From positions 88,454 through 152,453 of the forward strand of contig JBBRYM010000006.1 in assembly GCA_038237625.1 (NCBI GenBank): 64,000 nucleotides of DNA, in the 5' to 3' direction. The notes below the pieces were generated by a model. It was not told the origin of the DNA, did not search any database, and saw only the letters and a program-made list of their open reading frames with translations. Shown here one piece after another: positions 50,196 to 58,563 of this stretch. This DNA is from JAWVFM01 sp038237625 (GTDB lineage: Bacteria; Actinomycetota; Thermoleophilia; Solirubrobacterales; 70-9). A program made the translations under genes and the position numbers. Every line of letters begins with the position of its first letter. Position 1 is the first letter of the stretch.

Positions 50196-50972
50196 TTGAC
50201 CTGGGCCGGCTACCTCGCTGAGTACGCCGCAGTCGGGTTGTTCGGTGCCGGCGTTGGCGTTGGCGAGCTGGTTTCGCGCTACAAGGACGATCCTTGGAAG
50301 GCGCTTCGGAGTCTTCCCGGCGGCCTCTACGTCGCGATCAATGCCATGGCCTCGATCGGTGCCTTGGGCCTGATCCTGACGTATGACTGGAAGTTCGGTG
50401 CGACCGGCGGCGCGGTCATTCCCACGCGGCTACTGGTCGCGGGGTTTGGGGCGATGGCGTTCTTTCGCTCTGCCCTCTTCACGGTGCGTGTCGGCAATAG
50501 CGACGTTGGCGTCGGACCGAGCACCTTCCTGAGCCTTATCTTGGCCGCCACCGATCGCGGCGTCGATCGCAAGATGGCCACGGAGCGAGCCGAGAAAGTC
50601 AAGGGGTTGATGAGCGACATCTCCTATGACAAGGCCCAGGACAGCCTGCAGATGATCGCCTCGGCGCTCATGCAGAACCTCGATCCGGCGGAGCAGGCCG
50701 CTCTCGGCGTGCAACTGGAGAAGATCCGCCAGGATCAGGACATCACCGACCACGCCAAGTCCTTGGCGCTCGGTTTGGCCCTCGCTACGGTCGTCGGCCC
50801 CGAGGTTCTCGAGGCCACCAAGTCGGCCCTTGGTGAGGAGATTCTCCGCGAGCCCGCCACCGGCGCAGAAGCCGAGGCCCATCCGACGGCGCCGGAGTTT
50901 TTGGAGCGATCTAAACCACGCGGCATGCCGGCCACCCCGCAAACGCCGAGTGATCCGAGCGAAGGCCCCTAA
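50196..50972 (+). CDS. Membrane protein with cytoplasmic helical tail, unknown
   Basis: 258 residues from a TTG start. About three helices (AEYAAVGLFGAGVGVGELVS, ALRSLPGGLYVAINAMASIG then ALGLILTY, RLLVAGFGAMAFFRSALFTV) precede a cytoplasmic region of about 140 residues with alternating charged helices and a Pro-rich end. The segment VGNSDVGVGPSTFLSLILAA looks conserved. I do not know a function. Proteins of this build next to small winged-helix proteins occur in accessory DNA, so a defence or stress role is possible; this is inference. Confidence 0.5.
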   Translation: MTWAGYLAEYAAVGLFGAGVGVGELVSRYKDDPWKALRSLPGGLYVAINAMASIGALGLILTYDWKFGATGGAVIPTRLLVAGFGAMAFFRSALFTVRVGNSDVGVGPSTFLSLILAATDRGVDRKMATERAEKVKGLMSDISYDKAQDSLQMIASALMQNLDPAEQAALGVQLEKIRQDQDITDHAKSLALGLALATVVGPEVLEATKSALGEEILREPATGAEAEAHPTAPEFLERSKPRGMPATPQTPSDPSEGP

Positions 50973-51577
50973 ACGGGCCAAGCTCGCACGGCTGGCACGC
51001 CGCCCGACCATCTCCAGCGAGGTCCGCAGGCACTCCCGTCCTCGCGTCGAACTCCGTCTCGCGATACGCAGCGCCTCGGAACCCATCAGAGAGAAGCGGA
51101 CCGTCAACGCGACCGCCCTCACATTTTTCTGCCGGACCAAACCCTGCTACCTGTGTGCCGAGCCAGCGCGGACCCAGGGCGTGGTCTGAATAGGGAGCTT
51201 TGGCGCCGTCGTGACACCTTCGAGGCTGGTCCCGAAATCGCACTTCTCGTAGGCGGAAGTGCGCGACCGTGACATCGGGCGCGTGCGGAGACGGAGCATG
51301 TCGCGGTGCGTCCGCGTTCTCCCCTTCTCGGCGATCAGGCTCGGGTAACGGAGCCTTTCGGTTGCGTGTCCCGAAATATGTCCCCGACTCCCCGGCCCGC
51401 AGGTAGTTTGCGCACAGGCTACGCGACCCATTCCGCCCTCAGCGAACTGAGCTGGCCTCCAGGCGCGGAGATGATGTCCGAGGACGCGAAGTTCGCGCTG
51501 GGGTTCTAGGCGATCGGCATCTAAGCCAAATCTGAGCCCCTCGCACCCACTTCCGCCTGCGCGATACTGCGCGGGCG
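50973..51577. other. Intergenic region with remnants
   Basis: No gene is supported in about 600 bases. A hairpin CGCACTTC / GAAGTGCG lies at 51239-51263. A short coding remnant at the right ends SEDAKFALGF (stop at 51507-51509). Its last 22 bases recur, with two changes, at 52840-52861. Confidence 0.45.
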
Positions 51578-51976
51578 ATGTCGGAGGAGAACGTGGAGGT
51601 CGTGAGACGAGCCTATGAGGCCTTCATCGTCGGCGGGGCGGAGGCGGCGGAACCCTTCCTGCATCCAGAGCTGCTCTGGGAGGACCGCTCCGACCTCCCC
51701 GACGCCAGTGTCTATCGCGGCCATGCCGGGTTTCGAGCGGCGGTCGACCACTTTTACGAGGCCTTTGAGGTGCTCAGCGTATCCGCGGAGCAGCTCATCG
51801 ATGCGGGAAAATGGGTTGTTGTCTCCCACCGCTGGCAAGGGCGAGGCAAGGAGGGAAGCGTGCCGTTCGAGGCCGTGGATTGGAGCGTCTTCACGGTCGA
51901 GAACGGGATGATCACCCGCCGCCAGGCGTTCATCGAACGAACCGACGCCCTCGAAGCCGCCGGGCTGTCGGAGTAG
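51578..51976 (+). CDS. SnoaL-like (NTF2-fold) protein
   Basis: 132 residues opening MSEENVEVVRRAYEAF, with FLHPELLWEDRSD, YRGHAGFRAAVDHFYEAFE and a final GMITRRQAFIERTDALEAAG, the pattern of the SnoaL-like NTF2 fold. Such proteins form small pockets used as cyclases, isomerases or binding proteins; the substrate is unknown. It is 3 bases before a tandem double-domain relative. These genes occur in many copies in Thermoleophilia (family knowledge). Confidence 0.8.
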   Translation: MSEENVEVVRRAYEAFIVGGAEAAEPFLHPELLWEDRSDLPDASVYRGHAGFRAAVDHFYEAFEVLSVSAEQLIDAGKWVVVSHRWQGRGKEGSVPFEAVDWSVFTVENGMITRRQAFIERTDALEAAGLSE

Positions 51977-51979
51977 GCG

Positions 51980-52810
51980 ATGTCGCGGGGGAACGGAGAT
52001 CTGGTGAGGCGAAGCTACGCCGCCCTGAACGCCGCGTACAAGAGCGGCGACGTCAATGATCTTCTGCCCCTCGCCCACGAAGTGTGGGATCCGAACATCG
52101 TGCTCAGCACGAAAGGCGACCTCCTGGCAGGCGGCGAAGAGTGGCATGGATACGAAGGAGTGCTGCGGTTTATCGCCTCCCAAATGGAAGCCTTCCAGCA
52201 GATGTGGCTCGAACCGCAGGAATTCATTGAGGCTGGCAACAGGCTGGTGGTGTCAGTCCGGTTCGGTGGACGAGCGCGCCACACCGGCATCGAGCTCGAG
52301 TTCTCCACCGCACATGTGTTCACGATCAACGATGGCAGGCCTACGAGGATGGACCTGTACCAGAGTAAGGCCGAGGCGCTTGAGGCCGTGGGGCTGTCGG
52401 AGCAGGTGATGTCGCAGGCGAACGTGGAGATCGTGCGCCAAGCATTCGATGCATATGGTCGGCACGACATCGACGGATTCCTCTCCCATCTCGATCCAGG
52501 GTTCGAGCTTCACTCGGCGATCGTCGGGGGAGTCGAGGGAGAGCCCTATCGGGGTCATGAGGGCGTTCGTAAGTGGCTTGCAAACTCGGAACAGAGCTTC
52601 GACGAACTCCGGATCGAGCCCACCGAGTTTCGCGATCTCGATGATCGCGTTCTGGTCTTTGGGCGAATCCACACACGGGGGCGAGAGAGTGGCTTGGAGC
52701 TTGACTCCCCGACGGGCTGGGTGCTCACCGTTCAGGGCGGAAAGCTGATTAAGGCCGAAGGGTTCCTGAGTCGCCTCGCCGCCCTCGAAGCCGCCGGGCT
52801 TTCGGAGTAG
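51980..52810 (+). CDS. Fused double SnoaL-like protein
   Basis: 276 residues made of two SnoaL-like domains. Domain 1 ends ALEAVGLSE, where single-domain relatives stop; here the next codon is CAG (Gln), then GTG ATG and domain 2 (MSQANVEIVRQAFDAY). At the end of the upstream gene the same context reads GAG TAG GCG ATG. A single TAG-to-CAG change therefore joined two neighbouring genes. Both domains look intact, so the fusion may function as a built-in dimer. Confidence 0.8.
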   Translation: MSRGNGDLVRRSYAALNAAYKSGDVNDLLPLAHEVWDPNIVLSTKGDLLAGGEEWHGYEGVLRFIASQMEAFQQMWLEPQEFIEAGNRLVVSVRFGGRARHTGIELEFSTAHVFTINDGRPTRMDLYQSKAEALEAVGLSEQVMSQANVEIVRQAFDAYGRHDIDGFLSHLDPGFELHSAIVGGVEGEPYRGHEGVRKWLANSEQSFDELRIEPTEFRDLDDRVLVFGRIHTRGRESGLELDSPTGWVLTVQGGKLIKAEGFLSRLAALEAAGLSE

Positions 52811-52880
52811 GCCGGAATCGAAGGAGGCGACTCAAGGGCGCCAAGTTCGTGCTGGGGTTCTGATCTCGTCCAGAAGTCGC

Positions 52881-53222
52881 CTAGAGCGGGCTGAGCTCAT
52901 CGAAGAAGCCGATGCAGCCCGAGGCCGTCGCCTGCAGTTCACCCACCGGCCGGCCAACGCGCGCAGCGTCCCAGCATCCAAGCCCGCGCGTGTTCACGCT
53001 GTAGCCCGTGCCGGAGCTTCCCTCGCGATCCATGACGGAGCAGAACCAGTCGCCGCTTCCGCGATCGCGGCAATTCGATCCGACTGAGCTTCCACCCACC
53101 TCCCCGCTCACCGATCTCGCCAGCGCTCCGGGTTCAACACCAAGGACCACGGCAGGTCGCCAGGCCACGAACCCGAGCCCGAGGAGAATCAACCCCGCAA
53201 TGGCGAACGCCCTCATGTTCAT
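52881..53222 (-). CDS. Small exported Cys-containing protein
   Basis: 113 residues from the ATG at 53222, preceded by GGGAGGAGC at 6 bases. The N-terminal helix MRAFAIAGLILLGLGFVAW is a signal or anchor. The outer part has four Cys (SNCRDRGSGDWFCSVMD, GLGCWDAARVG, ATASGCIGF), probably two disulfides. Function unknown. An upstream in-frame extension to 53273 is less likely given the ribosome binding site. Confidence 0.65.
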   Translation of the reverse strand: MNMRAFAIAGLILLGLGFVAWRPAVVLGVEPGALARSVSGEVGGSSVGSNCRDRGSGDWFCSVMDREGSSGTGYSVNTRGLGCWDAARVGRPVGELQATASGCIGFFDELSPL

Positions 53223-53279
53223 GCGTCGCTCCTCCCGGGGGCTGGCAGCCTGGCTTTGGCATCGCCCCGCCATTGATCC

Positions 53280-54152
53280 TCAAGCTTCCGCGTACTCCGG
53301 AGTTCCCGCCGGCGCCGGCGTCAGGGCCGCGGCCGAGATCACGAGCACGAAGGCGGCAATGCGTGCGGCAACGCCCAGGGGCTCGTTCGGCAGCGGCTCG
53401 CCGAAGACGATCGGTCCCGCCGCGATCGTCACCACGTTGGCGGCGACGCTCGTCACCGCGATCACCGGAACGGCCCGGCCGAGCTGCAGGCTTCGCGCCG
53501 AGACGAGCAGGCCCGCGAAGGAGGCGAGGGCGATCACTGCGGCGAGGGGGTGGAAGAGCACCGCCGCGGCGCCGTCGTCGAGGCGTCCCGACAGGGCCTT
53601 GATGGAGGTGTCGGAGGCCGCCCACAAAAGGCCGGCCGAGGCTCCGAGCATCACGCCCTGGCGGGCGCCGGGGCGCGCGACCACCGCGACCACCAACCCC
53701 ACGCCGGCCGCGATGGCGATGAACGGCACGAGGCGGGTGACCTCGTAGTCGGAATGGGCGCTGCGGGCCGTGTCGCCCAGCGTCGCCGCGAGGAACGCGA
53801 GGCCGGCGGCGGCGAGGCAAACCCCGATCCACTCGCGGCGCGTCACGGTGTGGGCGAAGAGCCGGTCCGCAGTCACCGTCAGCAGCACGAGCCCGCCCGC
53901 GACCACGGACTGCACGAGCGAGATCGGTGCGAGAGACAGCGCCCCCACGTGGAGCGCCCAAGACGCCGTCGCAATGATGATCCCGAGCGTGTAGGCGCGT
54001 GAGCGAAATAGAACCAGCGAGCTGCGCACCGGCCGCCCGCGCTCGATCGCAGGCGACTCCACCGCCCCTCGGTGCTTGTAGAGGAACCCGACCACGGACG
54101 TGAATGCCGTGGCAATGGCAAGCACGACGCCGACGAGGACCGGAAAGCTCAC
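53280..54152 (-). CDS. EamA/DMT-type transporter
   Basis: 290 residues with about nine to ten hydrophobic helices in two related halves, the layout of drug/metabolite transporter (EamA) proteins: ALHVGALSLAPISLVQSVVA in the first half and PVIAVTSVAANVVTIAAGPI in the second. The first loop (KHRGAVESPAIERGRPVRSS) is longer than usual. The substrate is unknown. It lies 15 bases after the 103-residue gene on the same strand, so the two may be co-transcribed. Confidence 0.75.
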   Translation of the reverse strand: MSFPVLVGVVLAIATAFTSVVGFLYKHRGAVESPAIERGRPVRSSLVLFRSRAYTLGIIIATASWALHVGALSLAPISLVQSVVAGGLVLLTVTADRLFAHTVTRREWIGVCLAAAGLAFLAATLGDTARSAHSDYEVTRLVPFIAIAAGVGLVVAVVARPGARQGVMLGASAGLLWAASDTSIKALSGRLDDGAAAVLFHPLAAVIALASFAGLLVSARSLQLGRAVPVIAVTSVAANVVTIAAGPIVFGEPLPNEPLGVAARIAAFVLVISAAALTPAPAGTPEYAEA

Positions 54153-54167
54153 GAAAACGGGCGGCCG

Positions 54168-54479
54168 CTAGGCCGCGGAGTCAGGCGGCCCGTCGTCGCC
54201 GGTCGACGGCGCAGGCACTTCCGTGGGGGGTACCTCGGTGAGAGTCGCCGCCGCCGTCTCTTGAGCCGCGGGCTCGCGGTCGAGCTGAATCGCCCTGATC
54301 GCGTGCTCGTCCGGAAGCTTCGCCAAGACCTCCTGCACGATCGCCCGGACGTCCTCCTCGTCGTGACCGAAGTCGTCGAGCAGGGAGCGCAGCGCGGTGT
54401 GGGTCAGCTTCAGCTGGGCCGGGGTCAGCTCGAGGTGGTAGCGAAACGGGGTATCGGGGCCTCTTGGGTCCTCGCTCAT
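54168..54479 (-). CDS. Small acidic hypothetical protein
   Basis: 103 residues from the ATG at 54479. The N-terminal 65 residues (FRYHLELTPAQLKLTHTALR, EEDVRAIVQEVLAKLPDEHA) are helical, and the tail is acidic and disordered. Its start faces the protease gene start with fewer than 40 bases between them, so the promoters overlap. Confidence 0.6.
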   Translation of the reverse strand: MSEDPRGPDTPFRYHLELTPAQLKLTHTALRSLLDDFGHDEEDVRAIVQEVLAKLPDEHAIRAIQLDREPAAQETAAATLTEVPPTEVPAPSTGDDGPPDSAA

Positions 54480-54518
54480 GCGGCAATGGTACGGCCGATG
54501 GCGGCTACAGTTTCGGCA

Positions 54519-55460
54519 ATGTTCGAGGTGGGACTGCGGGGGCATCGTCGCGCGGCTGCGTTGGCGACAGGCGTCGCAATGACGGCGGCACTCGCCGGCG
54601 CGCCGGCGGCGCCTGCCTCCGCCGTGCCGTCCGCCAAGGTGACGCGGGCCTATTGGACCCCCGAAAGGATGCGTTCGGCCCTCCCCCTGAGCCTGCCCGG
54701 GGCCGCAGGAACAGCCTCGTCCGCCAAGGCGCCGCTTCATCACCGCATCCGCCACATCAATCGCCGCCCGCTGCGCGCCCACGGCAAGGTGTTCTTCACG
54801 GTCCAAGGCCCGCCGACGTACGATTACCAGTGCTCCGGGACGGCCGTCAGGGCGCCCTCGAAGAGCCTGGTGATCACCGCCGGCCATTGCTCCTACGACC
54901 AGACACTTCTGAGCTTCAATGGCAACTCGGTGCGAAAGTGGATGTTTGTTCCCGCCTACTCGCACGGCCGCAGCCCGTTCGGGAAATGGCCGGGCTCGAC
55001 TACCGCGACCCCCGGATGGCGGGGGTCGCACCCCACGATCGATCCACTCGGGGAAGTCACCGGCGGCGACCTGCGCTACGACGTCGGGGCGGCGACCGTT
55101 GCGCCGCGCAACGGCAAGACGCTGCAATCGGTAGTCGGCGGCCGCCGGATGGGCTTCAACCTGAGTCGCCAGCGCACCTATCACGCGATCGGCTACCCGG
55201 CAGAGAGCCCGTTCAACGGCCAGACTGAGTTCGGCTGTGACTCGCCCTACAAGGGCCCCGACGGATCCGGGGGCCAGCCGGCGACGATTGGCATCGCCTG
55301 TGACATGACCGGTGGCTCCAGCGGCGGCGGCTGGGTCGATGGCAAGGGGAGGCTCGTCTCGCTGACGAGCTACTCGCGAAGCGGCGATGCGAACACGCTT
55401 TACGGCCCGTACTTCGGCACCGCCGTCCAGGCGTTCTACAACTCGGTCAAGAACGGCTAG
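54519..55460 (+). CDS. Secreted trypsin-like serine protease
   Basis: 313 residues from ATG at 54519 (in-frame ATGs at 54498 and 54486 are possible). A signal peptide (AAALATGVAMTAALAGAPAA) and a propeptide of about 60 residues precede an S1-type domain. Catalytic residues are visible as LVITAGHCSYD (His), DLRYDVGAA (Asp) and DMTGGSSGGGWVDG (Ser). The form is close to V8/glutamyl-endopeptidase-like bacterial enzymes. The 3' end overlaps the convergent WS/DGAT gene by 4 bases. Confidence 0.85.
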   Translation: MFEVGLRGHRRAAALATGVAMTAALAGAPAAPASAVPSAKVTRAYWTPERMRSALPLSLPGAAGTASSAKAPLHHRIRHINRRPLRAHGKVFFTVQGPPTYDYQCSGTAVRAPSKSLVITAGHCSYDQTLLSFNGNSVRKWMFVPAYSHGRSPFGKWPGSTTATPGWRGSHPTIDPLGEVTGGDLRYDVGAATVAPRNGKTLQSVVGGRRMGFNLSRQRTYHAIGYPAESPFNGQTEFGCDSPYKGPDGSGGQPATIGIACDMTGGSSGGGWVDGKGRLVSLTSYSRSGDANTLYGPYFGTAVQAFYNSVKNG

Positions 55461-56884
55461 TTGCCGGCCGCAACCGCGCGCGCGGCGCCGTAGGCCGCGG
55501 CGGCCTCCAGGAGCTCTGCGACCGACTCCTCGAGCCCCTCGGCGATCACATCGAGATCGGGCAGGGCGTCGTAGTCGGCAAGCAGCCCGAAGTTGATGCC
55601 GCCGTTATAGGACATGATCGCCACGAACAGGCCCTGGTTCGGCGGCAGGAAGCCGACGGGGAAGACGTCCTCGAGCTCGCGGCCGAGGACGTAGAGCGGA
55701 ACTTGCGGCCCGGGTACGTTGGTTACGACCAGGTTGAACAGGCGTGTCGAGAAGTTCACGCGAGCGGCCTGGGCGAGAAGCGTGGGCGGGGCAAAGTCGT
55801 TAAAGCGCGAGATCATCTCCGCGCCGAGCGCCTGCTTGGACTGCTTGATCCCGTCCATGGCCGCGGCCACGGTCTGCAGGCGCGCGACCGGGTCCTCGAT
55901 GTAAACGGGAATCGGCGCCCGCATGACGGTCAGCTTGTTGCCGAGCTGCCCCTGCTCGTCCTCGCCGCGGATCGAGACGGGGATCTGCGCTCGCAGCTCG
56001 AGGCCCTCGGTTCGTATCCCCCTGCTCTGAAGCCAGCGGCGCAGGGCTCCGCTGACGACGGTGATGACGACGTCGTTCACCGTGCCGCCGAAGGCGTCCT
56101 TGATCTGCTTGTACTGGGATAGGTCTCCGCGCACCCACTGAAAGCGCCGGTGCGAGCCGATCTCGACGTTCAGCGGAACCTCGGGCGCAGGGTTCGCGAA
56201 TGCCCAGCCGATCTCCCCGACTCCCTCGAGCGCCTCGGTAACGCGGCCGATCGCCGAGCGTGGCCGCGCAAGCGCGTGCTCGGCGCGGCGCGCGGCGCGC
56301 GTGGGGAACGTGGCCAGATCCTCGATCGACTTTGCCACCAGGGCCACCGCCGAGGGCTCGGGCCGCGGCGCCCAGCCGTCGTCGCCCTCGGCTGGGCTCG
56401 GAACCGGCTGCAGGTCGAAGAGGACCGTGGCGATGTCGACGCCCGACACGCCGTCGACGAGGGCGTGATGGGTCTTGGTGAGGAGGGCGAAGCGCTTCCG
56501 TGTTAGCCCCTGCACGAGCCACAGCTCCCAGAGGGGCTTGGTGCGGTCGAGCTGTTGGGAGAAGATCCGGCTGGCCATGCGGCGCAGCTGCTCCTCGGAG
56601 CCCGGGCTCGGCAGCGCCGAATGGCGGACGTGGTAGGAGAGGTTGAAGTTCGGATCGTCGATCCAGAACGGGCGTCCGGTCTGGGCCGGGGGATGCGCGA
56701 GCTTCTGGCGGAAACGCGGGACTAGGTGCAGGCGGCTGCGAACGTGCTCGAGGAGATCGTCGTAGGCGGGAGGTGGGCCCTCGAAGATGGTGATGCCGCC
56801 CACGTGCATGTGGCTCGTGTCGCTCTCGTTCGTGAGGAACGACATGTCGGTGGCGGAAAGCCGGTCCATGTGCCCCTGAGCCAT
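55457..56884 (-). CDS. Wax ester synthase / diacylglycerol acyltransferase (WS/DGAT)
   Basis: 475 residues from the ATG at 56884 (MAQGHMDRLSATDMSFL). The catalytic HHxxxDG motif is present as KTHHALVDGVSG near residue 140. The C-terminal WS/DGAT domain follows (NDVVITVVSGALRRWLQSRG, FNLVVTNVPGPQVPLYVLGR). These enzymes make wax esters or triacylglycerol from acyl-CoA as carbon stores, common in Actinomycetota. The length is typical. Confidence 0.92.
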   Translation of the reverse strand: MAQGHMDRLSATDMSFLTNESDTSHMHVGGITIFEGPPPAYDDLLEHVRSRLHLVPRFRQKLAHPPAQTGRPFWIDDPNFNLSYHVRHSALPSPGSEEQLRRMASRIFSQQLDRTKPLWELWLVQGLTRKRFALLTKTHHALVDGVSGVDIATVLFDLQPVPSPAEGDDGWAPRPEPSAVALVAKSIEDLATFPTRAARRAEHALARPRSAIGRVTEALEGVGEIGWAFANPAPEVPLNVEIGSHRRFQWVRGDLSQYKQIKDAFGGTVNDVVITVVSGALRRWLQSRGIRTEGLELRAQIPVSIRGEDEQGQLGNKLTVMRAPIPVYIEDPVARLQTVAAAMDGIKQSKQALGAEMISRFNDFAPPTLLAQAARVNFSTRLFNLVVTNVPGPQVPLYVLGRELEDVFPVGFLPPNQGLFVAIMSYNGGINFGLLADYDALPDLDVIAEGLEESVAELLEAAAAYGAARAVAAGN

Positions 56885-56918
56885 GGCAAGAACATAGTCG
56901 GTCGCTAGCCTCGCGGGA

Positions 56919-57836
56919 GTGCGTCGGGCTTTGATAGCGGTCGCGGTAGTGATGGGCCTTGCGGGGTGCGGCGGCGTGCCCTCCCGACCCACCGTGCCAC
57001 CTTCGGCGCGGGTCCCAAGTCGCGCCCCCGCCGCGTTCGACGCCCGACGTGCATTCGCTGACCTGCGGGCGCAGGTCGCGCTTGGACCGCGCCCTGCAGG
57101 ATCGGCCGCGAACCTGCGCGAGGCCCTGCTAATCGCGCGCCGCTTGCGGGCCGCAGGCGTTTCCGGGGTTCGAACCCAACAGCCCTACCTGAACGTCGTC
57201 GGCCATATCCCGGGAACCACGCCGGGCTCGGTCGTGATCGGCGCCCATGACGACACCAAGGAGGTCCCGGGCTTCGTGGGCGCCAACGACGGCGCATCGG
57301 GCGTGGCCGTCGTGCTCGAACTGGCCCGCGACCTGGCGCCGCGGTGGCACGGACCTGAGCTCGACTTCGTCCTTTTCGATGCTGAGGAGTCTCCGGGCTC
57401 GAGCAACAGCCGGGGGGCGTTCCTTCGCGGCGGCGACCGCGGCAGCCGTCAGTACGTCCGCTACGCCCGCAGCGGCGTCAAAGGGGCGCCGGCGCTCAGC
57501 TCGATCAAGGCCATGGTCCTCTTCGACCTGGTGGGCGACTGTGACCTGCGGATACCGCTGGAGGCCAACTCCAACCGGGGCCTCTATGAGCTATTCGCCT
57601 CGGCGGCGGGCCGGGGCTCGCCGTTCGTGGGCAGCTCGGAGGGGGTGCTCGACGACGACACTCCCTTCCAGCAGCAGGGAATCCCGGCTGTCGACCTCAT
57701 CGACTTCCATTACGGCCCCGGCCCGGCGCCCGGCGCCTTCTTCCACACGACGAAGGACAACCTGAGTCACGTGTGCGCGTCGAGCCTCGGAGCGGTGGGG
57801 AGCGCCGCCCTCGCGGCGCTTCCACACATCGGCTGA
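56919..57836 (+). CDS. M28-family peptidase lipoprotein (glutaminyl-cyclase-like)
   Basis: 305 residues, GTG start. The lipobox MGLAGCGG (Cys 17) suggests a lipoprotein. Zinc-ligand segments of the M28 fold are visible: VVIGAHDDTKE, GANDGASGVAVV, FVLFDAEESPGS and IDFHYGPG followed by HTTKDNLSHV. The DFHYG and KDNLSHV ending is closer to glutaminyl cyclase-type M28 proteins than to aminopeptidases. It could therefore form N-terminal pyroglutamate or cleave peptides. Confidence 0.8.
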   Translation: MRRALIAVAVVMGLAGCGGVPSRPTVPPSARVPSRAPAAFDARRAFADLRAQVALGPRPAGSAANLREALLIARRLRAAGVSGVRTQQPYLNVVGHIPGTTPGSVVIGAHDDTKEVPGFVGANDGASGVAVVLELARDLAPRWHGPELDFVLFDAEESPGSSNSRGAFLRGGDRGSRQYVRYARSGVKGAPALSSIKAMVLFDLVGDCDLRIPLEANSNRGLYELFASAAGRGSPFVGSSEGVLDDDTPFQQQGIPAVDLIDFHYGPGPAPGAFFHTTKDNLSHVCASSLGAVGSAALAALPHIG

Positions 57837-57882
57837 AGGCCGTTCATAGAACTTTCATCTTCGGAAGAGGAAGATCCGTGAC

Positions 57883-58563
57883 GTGCGTGTCTTGATCGTC
57901 GAGGACCAGCGCAAGCTCGCAACCCTCATCCAGCGCGGGCTTCGCAACGAGGGAATGGCCACCGACATCGCAGATGCGGGGGAGGACGCCCTGTGGATGG
58001 CTGCGGCGACCGAGTACGACGCGATCGTTCTCGACGTCATGCTTCCGGGAATCGACGGATTCGAGGTCTGCAGGCGCCTGCGGGCAGATGCGGTGTGGTC
58101 GCCGATTCTCATGCTGACCGCCCGCGACGCGGTCCGCGATCGGGTGGCCGGGCTCGACGCGGGCGCCGACGACTACCTGGTCAAGCCCTTCTCCTACGCT
58201 GAGCTACTCGCCCGCTTGCGGGCCCTGGTGCGGCGGGGCGCCGTGCAGCGCCCCACCGAGCTTTCGGTCGGAACCCTCCGCCTCGACCCTGCGCGCCATC
58301 GGGCCTGGCGGGGAGACGACGAGATCGAGCTCTCCAAGAAGGAATTCGCCCTGCTCGAGACCTTCATGCGGCGCCCGGGCGAGGTGCTGTCGCGCTACGC
58401 GCTGCTCGAGCACGCGTGGGACTACGAGTACGAGAACAGGTCGAACATCGTCGACTCCTACGTGCGGTTCCTTCGGCGCAAGATCGACAAGCCGTTCGGA
58501 GTCGAGAGCATCGAGACGGTTCGCGGGGCCGGTTATCGCCTGCGCGAGGACGGCGGAGCTTGA
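57883..58563 (+). CDS. OmpR-family response regulator
   Basis: 226 residues from a GTG start. The receiver domain has VEDQ at the N terminus, the phospho-acceptor in IVLDVMLPG near residue 51, and the Lys in YLVKPF. The C-terminal winged helix (IELSKKEFALLETFMRRPGE then SYVRFLRRKIDKPFG) binds DNA. It overlaps the kinase gene start, so the two form one operon. Confidence 0.95.
   Translation: MRVLIVEDQRKLATLIQRGLRNEGMATDIADAGEDALWMAAATEYDAIVLDVMLPGIDGFEVCRRLRADAVWSPILMLTARDAVRDRVAGLDAGADDYLVKPFSYAELLARLRALVRRGAVQRPTELSVGTLRLDPARHRAWRGDDEIELSKKEFALLETFMRRPGEVLSRYALLEHAWDYEYENRSNIVDSYVRFLRRKIDKPFGVESIETVRGAGYRLREDGGA

Noticed and set aside
57150..57190. tRNA-like GGGGTTCGAACCC motif
   Set aside because: It lies in frame inside the M28 peptidase gene and has no tRNA arms around it.
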